Below are positions 7,895 to 12,933 of a stretch of DNA of 12,933 bases, in pieces. Position numbers and translations under genes: made by a program. Position 1 is the first letter of the stretch; every line of letters starts with the position of its first letter. This DNA is from Spirogloea muscicola (taxonomy: Eukaryota > Streptophyta > Zygnematophyceae > Spirogloeales > Spirogloeaceae): assembly GCA_009602725.1 (NCBI GenBank), contig WELB01000002.1:834136-847068 (forward strand), written 5' to 3'. Under the pieces are notes generated by a model. That model saw only the letters and a program-made list of their open reading frames with translations, made no database searches and was not told the DNA's origin.

Positions 7895-8384
7895 AGGCAC
7901 CAGCAGGCTTCCTTCCAGCAGCACTGCTGCATATGAAACCCATCACTAGAGCAAGTGCGGAGGAGCTGATTGGCAAGGTTAAGAAGGACATGTTGCTCCG
8001 CAGCCCTGCTAGGCTCTCCACGACATGATGATGTTGCAATTGATACTACTGTTTGCGATTGTGCCGTTGCAGGAACCACCATAGCTGAGGGTCCCGAAAT
8101 CAAGCTGTACACTTGTGTCAAAATCTGCGAGGAGTGGGAGTCACTGAGTGAAGCGCTCGACTGTTCGCCGATGCAACCCTGCCCGCTTGTAATGCACCTG
8201 GTATCAGTGGTCTTGGGCGGCTTTCTGGCCTTCCTCGTCAGCAGCTTGGTCAACTAAATGCGCGCCAATGGCCACCCCAACGGGGGCCCCAGGTGCAGTT
8301 TCTAACACTTGTCTTTCACATTGATGCCCTAAAAGAGCTGAGATGCATTCCATGGACATCGGGTCCACTTCGTGACTTGCGGTT
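7892..8384. repeat. Block A, copy 2
   Basis: This block aligns with 1338-1830 from CCAAGGCACCAGC to CCACTTCGTGACTT. It lies against the truncated 3' LTR on its left and merges on its right into the region upstream of the DUF3700-like gene. An open frame (7970-8257) continues through the acceptor-like TTGCAG to TAA and shares its stop with the copy-1 frame. A minus-strand frame is also open, so no strand is preferred. It may be a fragment of a host gene or part of an unrecognised repeat. Confidence 0.8.
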
Positions 8385-8801
8385 TGGTGTCCATGTGGCC
8401 ATGAAGCTGATAACAAACTCTGTTCTTATTGCCATAGGAACCCTGCCACCATACCACGAAGCTTTGAAATAGTCTGTTGATGGATCGTTGAGGTGTTGAC
8501 GATTATCACAGGCCTGCAGCAGTGATGAGCCTTTTAAGCTGGGCCCCTATGGCTAACTTGCAGTAGTGTGTACCTCTCAGTTTCTATCTAAAGGGCTCTA
8601 TGTCTCGCTCTCTCAACTTTGGAGACATTGGTCTACTTGACATGGCCCTCTTCAGCTGGGGCTCTGAGTGCCTACGTGCTTGCACTGTTGTGCAAATACT
8701 TATTTTGCTAGTAATTATACTTCTGCTCTATGCAGAAGCCACGAAGAAGTGGTCATTGACCATTGCTTGGAAGGCTCTTACTGTACCCTGTCAGCCTGCA
8801 G
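8385..8801. other. Unassigned upstream region of the DUF3700-like gene
   Basis: No domain is recognised here. It is lower in GC than its surroundings and includes intron-like pyrimidine tracts ending in AG (TTATTGCCATAG near 8444, CTCTATGCAG near 8735, CCTGCAG at 8801). An open frame from an ATG at 8600 runs into the exon below and encodes a hydrophobic stretch (VVQILILLVIILLLYA). That stretch coincides with what looks like an intron 3' end, so I do not count it as protein. The missing first exon and promoter of the downstream gene may lie here or may have been displaced by the repeats to the left. Confidence 0.5.
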
Positions 8802-11132
8802 CCCCCCGGGCCCCGGCGGCGGCGGCGGCACCGCGTCCCCCGCCGCGTTTGCCGGCGGCCCCGCCGCCCCNGCCGGAGCACGAGGCCGTGCTCCGGCGCC
8901 TCGCCGCGCTCCGGGACTCCCTGCCGCACAGGTGGGGTTTGGGGTTTAGGCCTCCTGCTGCGGTCTGGGCCCAAGCTCGGGACCCTCTGCGGCACCCTTC
9001 TAACGTTGCCTCCTCCCGCCTTCCGCCTTTCCACGGTAGCTTTCCACTGGCCAAAGCAAAGGCTTCGGAATGGTGGACGCTGTTGGAAGGACAGTCCTAG
9101 TTTGTACTGCGACGGCGACGAATTGGCGACGACTCTGAGAAGGCAGTGGACTGCTTCGCCATTGTAGAGCTGCACAAGCGGAGGCCAACATATTCATGGG
9201 CTTTGCATGTTAGTCATGTCAAGCATTGTCGAAGAGTCTATATATTTTGCTGATGGTATTGCCTGCAAGTGCACAGGCACCAGGCCGGGGTCCGGGAAGT
9301 CGTCCTCGGGCCTGGTACCGGCATTGCGTACTTGGAGAGCCCCCGCACGTCCATTGCCAGCGATGGGGATTTTACTGTCATCTTCTGTGGTCGTCTATAC
9401 CGCTTGGGTGATGACCAAGGCTTCGAGTCCGTCGCTCGTCAGACCTCGGAGGGAGGCCGTTACATGGACCAGGCTCGCAGACCTGCAATTGGAGACAAAT
9501 GGGTTGCTGAGGCAGAAGGAAGTGAAGCCGACCAGGTGGAATGTCCGGCTTCGCGAGCTAGCTAGAGCAACTTGCTCTACGCATTAACGAGCAAGTGGAG
9601 CTTCCATATGACAAATTGGTATGTTTGTATTAGTAATCAGCTTACTTCACAAAGTGTGTGGCAGCCAGTGAGTATTCTTACCATCCCACTTGACTTAGTT
9701 ATAACCTTGTACTTAGTTTCTGCAACTAATTTGATAGCATCGAGCTAATCTATATCCAGGTATTAGACTTGTGCAAGAGCATCCGGTGGTCTACGCTTCT
9801 ACATTCAAATACTGCACCCGCAAATACCCTTCGCAATACGAGGCTTCGAGCAACAAGAGGGGGCACAAAGTCCAGTTGTCCATGTGCTGAGGAGGTGGGA
9901 AAGGATGGAGCCAAGAAAGTGTTGGGGAAGCTCAAGGGCAGCTTTGCTTTCTTCGCATATGATGCCGGAAGCAGAAGAGTGATTGCCGCACGTGACGATG
10001 ATGCGAAGCAGCCCTTGTTCTGGGGAGCGCCCACGTTCGGCGAAGGCCTCCTCTTCTCACATGACAGGTGTACTGGGCTGCTTTAACAGCTTTGCTGATG
10101 GGAACAAGTATATGCAGGCACTCAATTCGCAGCATCTCAGCTATTGAACCAATGCATAAATCTTGGAGGCTGCAATTGGTAGATTCCTGACCCCAACGGA
10201 GAGAACTTACAGTAGCCAGGGCCGCTATGCTGCAGATTGTTGATCGAGGAAGAGGCTGCAGATGCAGACCAGTTCCCTCCCGGTACTTGAGATGACGCTC
10301 TCATTGCCAAAAAACTGATGTGGTGTGGTGTTGCTATCTGGTGCCTAGTAAAGTAGATTGTGCTGGAAGCTGGTGACACTGACATTGCCAATTAAATGTT
10401 ACAGACAGTTCAACTTGTAGAATTGGTGAATTGACACACTCCTTACACTCTGCTTGAGTTGAAAGTTGTTTTGACAAGTTCGCGTGGCATGTGTCCTTAT
10501 GATTCACACTCTTTCTGCCACTGACAGGCACCTTCTTCACCTTGTGCCCTGAGGATGGCACCAATGGCACTGGGGTTATCAGCACCATGGGAGAGAGCGA
10601 GTCAGACAACGATGACGACTGGCCATGGGGCCTGCCAGAAAGCAGCAGTCTGATACAGAAGAATGTGGAAGGTGAGACAGTGGAGGGCGAAGAGGAGTAT
10701 GAGGTTAAGGGCGCCGATCATGAGGAGACCGCATTGCAATTGACAAGCCTCCAGCAACGGCAGCAGCAATCTTCCAGTACAACGTCGTCTGGATCATCAT
10801 CAAGTTGCAAGGACGAGGTCCTGACAGAGAAACTGAGATGCAGCGAGGACATTGTTAGGAAGGATGACAGAAATGCGAGCCAGGGTAAGGAGACGGGCTC
10901 TGGCCAGGACCAGGATGGCTGGAATGCGAGCGAGGAGCTGCTGCTGTCGCCGCAGGCGCCGCTTGGCGTAACCACAGTGTCGGCCATGGTGGCGGCCACA
11001 GCGGCAACGACAGCGGCGATGACAGCTGTTGCGACCCGCGCGGCAATCAAACGTGCGAGGAGCGAGGATAGGATCTGCCGCTCGTCCAGCTGCAACAGGC
11101 TCTTGGCGCTCGGCCAGGTCTCCACGAAGTAG
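8802..11132 (+). CDS. DUF3700/Wali7-type class II glutamine-amidotransferase-like protein (5' end unresolved)
   Basis: Five exons are proposed: 8802-8931, 9277-9407, 9843-10067, 10236-10282 and 10528-11132. All introns are GT..AG and the phases agree at each junction (2, 1, 2, 1). Conserved pieces are VLGPGTGIAYLESPRTSIAS and DFTVIFCGRLYRLG (exon 2), KGSFAFFAYD and KQPLFWG with LLFSHD (exon 3), and ADADQFPPG followed by TFFTLCP across the exon 4/5 junction. They correspond in order to the beta-sandwich of plant DUF3700 proteins, which resemble the glutaminase domain of asparagine synthetase but usually lack the catalytic Cys. The typical M-L-x-V-F start was not found. Exon 1 holds one ambiguous base (8871). 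In exon 3, HVLRRWE and KDGAKKVLG lie in different frames near 9901, as if one A were missing. The C-terminus is a long acidic, Ser/Gln- and Ala-rich extension. Biochemical function is unknown; plant relatives are stress- and aluminium-induced. Confidence 0.75.
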
Positions 11133-11710
11133 AAGCAATGGAGGACCTCTGGCTGAGCCTCGCCCACTTAATCACCATTCAGAAGAAGGATGAAACAAGC
11201 GCCCTATGTAGCTACTGCCTGTATGATGCCAATTAGGGCTGCATCCATGTACAGGAGCTCAGTACATAGAGGTACACGGGAGCCAGCAGGAATCGGAGCT
11301 GCAGACAGCTATCATGTTGCCATGAGGGCTTGTCAAGCTCCCTGTATATAATGGACACACAGCTCCAACGATGGCCACCAAGCAGTGACTTGAGGTGGCG
11401 CACATGATCTCGATAGTCATTTCATGTCCTTGCCTCAGTGCGCTGCTTGGCAGCTAGTTGTGCTGCTTCTTGCAGCGGATCTGCAACTACTTTACAGGGT
11501 GCTCCTGACTGTGGGAGCTGAGAGTGCTGCACATTGGCTGCTGAGGCCACCTTTCATCGATGTGGACGAGCATAGCGCACTGCTGATGGGCGTCAGTGTT
11601 CGTAGTCATGGTGTGAGCATTGTCATGGAAAACCTATCTGACACCAGATGGCACCATCATGCAGTGCGGCACTGCTGCCAGTGGCAAGGGCTAACTTGCC
11701 GCCACTCGCA
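11133..11710. other. Convergent intergenic region (3' ends of both host genes)
   Basis: This 578-base stretch lies between the stop of the plus-strand DUF3700-like gene and the stop of the minus-strand cyclic phosphodiesterase. A plus-strand frame covers part of it and continues into the other gene's antisense, which is a shadow. It should contain the 3' untranslated regions of both genes. No TGTAA-type signal was found for the plus-strand gene; TGTATATAATG at about 11343 is only a loose candidate. Confidence 0.6.
11492..11496 (-). terminator. Candidate TGTAA polyadenylation signal for the minus-strand gene
   Basis: TTACA on the plus strand reads TGTAA on the minus strand, about 215 bases after the minus-strand stop codon. 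TGTAA is the usual polyadenylation signal of chlorophyte algae, and the distance suits a 3' untranslated region. A five-base match is weak evidence and depends on the organism being a chlorophyte. Confidence 0.35.
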
Positions 11711-12933
11711 TCAGCCCCCCAGCACGTACTCGTCCAGGGGCTCCCACGTGGCCATGCTCAGGTCGTCGGGGTCGGTGCGCCACAACGCAAGGCTGGTGAC
11801 GGGGAATTCCAGGGCACCAATGAACGCCGAGTTCTTGCGTTGCATCTTGTCGCGCAGCGCTGCCCGCTGTCCGCCCGTCAGGTTGCCGTAGATCAAGCTT
11901 AGGTGGGGCATGTAGTCTGCACTCAAGCCAGTAAAGGAACACTCATTTGACGTGTGGTTCATTACAAGATTTCGCATGCAGCAGCGAAATGGTCAGCAGG
12001 CAGTGTGCCTTGAGATGATGCAGGATAGACGCCAGGGAAAGCCACAGATGGCAACCAGCTCATTTGTGGAGCAGCCGAAGTGAAGCTGCTGTAGCTCTGG
12101 GCTTTGCAACTCCTATGAACCTACAATTTTTGTGAATCTTGCTATGTTCAACCGATGCTTTGGTAGCAGCGGGCTTCAAATGGTCGATTGGAAGCGCGGG
12201 ACTCGTCAGCTGGTGCTGTCACCGCCAGTTTATGGCGCTCGCAACCAGAGGCTGCAGAAGCTGGAGGCGTACCTCCTTCGCTGGGGCCGCTGGGGCCGTC
12301 CGCAGAGCTCACGCCGAAAGCGAGCCGCGCCTGCCAATTGGCAGCGAGCACCTGCGCCGCGCGATCGTGGGCCTGGCAGTGAGCGGCAGCCGCAGCGCCA
12401 AGGTTCCCTCCAAGCTGCTGCGGCCGGTGTGGAGAAGGAGCGGCGGTGGGACCTCGTCAGACTTGATCATGCGCACGTACACGCACTGGAAGTAGAGCTC
12501 GCCCGCTGCCACGTCCTCGGCGCGCAGCGTGAAGGGCTTCAGCGACTGGCACAGCCGCTGCGGCGCACGATCGCGGGGGGCGAAGGTCAGCAACGCAGGC
12601 CGGGAGGCGCTGATAGACTGTAACTATTGTTGGGTGACTGCTTCAAGGTTTTGGGTTTAGGCCGCCATGGCTGCCGCCGTGTAAGCTGGCGCTGCCACCT
12701 GCGAGCTCGCCCGGACGTCGTCCTCGGAGCCGCCGAAGGCGCCCAGGACGGTGACGTGCGGCGGGAAGCCCGGGACGCCGTGCTCCGCGCTGCACGCCGC
12801 GATGAGCGCGGCCAGCCTCTCGTGCAGCAGCGAGCCCGCCGGCGCCATGGCCCACAGCGAGAACTGGTCGACGCGGCGGACCCCGGCCGCCGTCGAGCCG
12901 TCGTCCTCGGTGCCGCCGGCGGCGGCGGCGGCG
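11711..12933 (-). CDS. Plant-type cyclic phosphodiesterase, 2H superfamily (5' partial)
   Basis: Four exons are proposed on the minus strand: exon 1 from beyond 12933 to 12699, exon 2 at 12557-12453 (35 codons), exon 3 at 12209-12153 (tentative) and exon 4 at 11941-11711, ending TGA. All junctions are phase 0. Exon 1 gives FSLWAM and FPPHVTVLGAF with the first catalytic H-x-T (12758-12750). Exon 2 gives AAGELYFQCVYVRM. Exon 4 gives YMPHLSLIYGNLT with the second catalytic H-x-S (11905-11897), then VTSLALWRTDPDD. The order and spacing match plant cyclic phosphodiesterases, which open ADP-ribose 1'',2''-cyclic phosphate, a by-product of tRNA splicing, and nucleoside 2',3'-cyclic phosphates. About 208 codons are visible, against roughly 180-190 in plant relatives. 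Exon 1 is Ala/Gly-rich toward the window edge and its start lies outside. Exon 3 has a poor donor (GTTGAA). Confidence 0.82.

Noticed and set aside
8600-9100. 166-codon frame starting at ATG 8600 with a membrane-like stretch, considered as the start of the DUF3700-like protein
   Set aside because: The hydrophobic stretch coincides with an intron-like pyrimidine tract ending in TATGCAG, and the frame reads past the donor at 8932 into an intron.
9408-9570. Continuation of exon 2 past 9407 in the same open frame
   Set aside because: The peptide loses all similarity to the family after CGRLYRLG, a GT donor is present at 9408 with the phase needed by exon 3, and the frame soon ends in TAG.
11424-11891. 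155-codon plus-strand frame
   Set aside because: Its right half is antisense to the last exon of the cyclic phosphodiesterase, which has clear family motifs; the left half has no recognisable content.
12132-12623. 163-codon plus-strand frame, Arg/Gln-rich
   Set aside because: Antisense to exon 2, exon 3 and introns of the cyclic phosphodiesterase; a GC-rich shadow.

Overview
The window reads as nuclear DNA of a photosynthetic eukaryote, most likely a green alga (Chlorophyta). This is inferred, not proven. It holds two intron-split genes of plant-lineage families on convergent strands: a DUF3700/Wali7-type class II glutamine-amidotransferase-like protein, and a plant-type cyclic phosphodiesterase of the 2H superfamily. 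It also has GT..AG introns of roughly 100-440 bases, GC-rich exons with Ala/Gln/Ser runs, CAG/CTG-rich low complexity, and a degenerate Ty1/copia retrotransposon. No rRNA, tRNA or CRISPR was seen.

Layout. 1-102 is an unbroken T run at the window edge. About 190-1830 is a composite non-coding repeat unit (block B, a CTCTGTCCAC minisatellite, block A). About 1831-8384 is a second, diverged copy of the same unit, interrupted by the retrotransposon. In copy 2, block B (about 1925-2479) runs directly into the 5' LTR at 2480, and block A (about 7892-8384) follows the 3' LTR directly. Copy 1 is therefore an empty-site comparator for the insertion. The retrotransposon (2480 to about 7894) has LTRs, an initiator-Met-tRNA type primer binding site, gag with a zinc knuckle, protease, GAG-pre-integrase, integrase, reverse transcriptase, RNase H and a polypurine tract, in the Ty1/copia order. 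Stops and frameshifts break almost every domain, so it is a dead copy.

Host genes. From about 8802 to 11132 (+) there is a five-exon model for the DUF3700-like protein. Its splice phases agree at all four junctions, but an apparent one-base deletion interrupts exon 3 near 9901 and the 5' end is unresolved. From 11711 to beyond 12933 (-) there is a four-exon model for the cyclic phosphodiesterase, with both catalytic H-x-T/S motifs; its start lies outside the window. The two genes share a 578-base convergent 3' intergenic stretch, 11133-11710.

Points for follow-up: the tandem duplication with its filled and empty sites; LTRs that look more diverged than the duplicated flanks; a microhomology-like junction that removed the end of the 3' LTR; a short motif found in direct and inverted orientation; the exon-3 frameshift; and a long low-complexity C-terminal extension on the DUF3700 protein. 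All identity figures are counts by eye.
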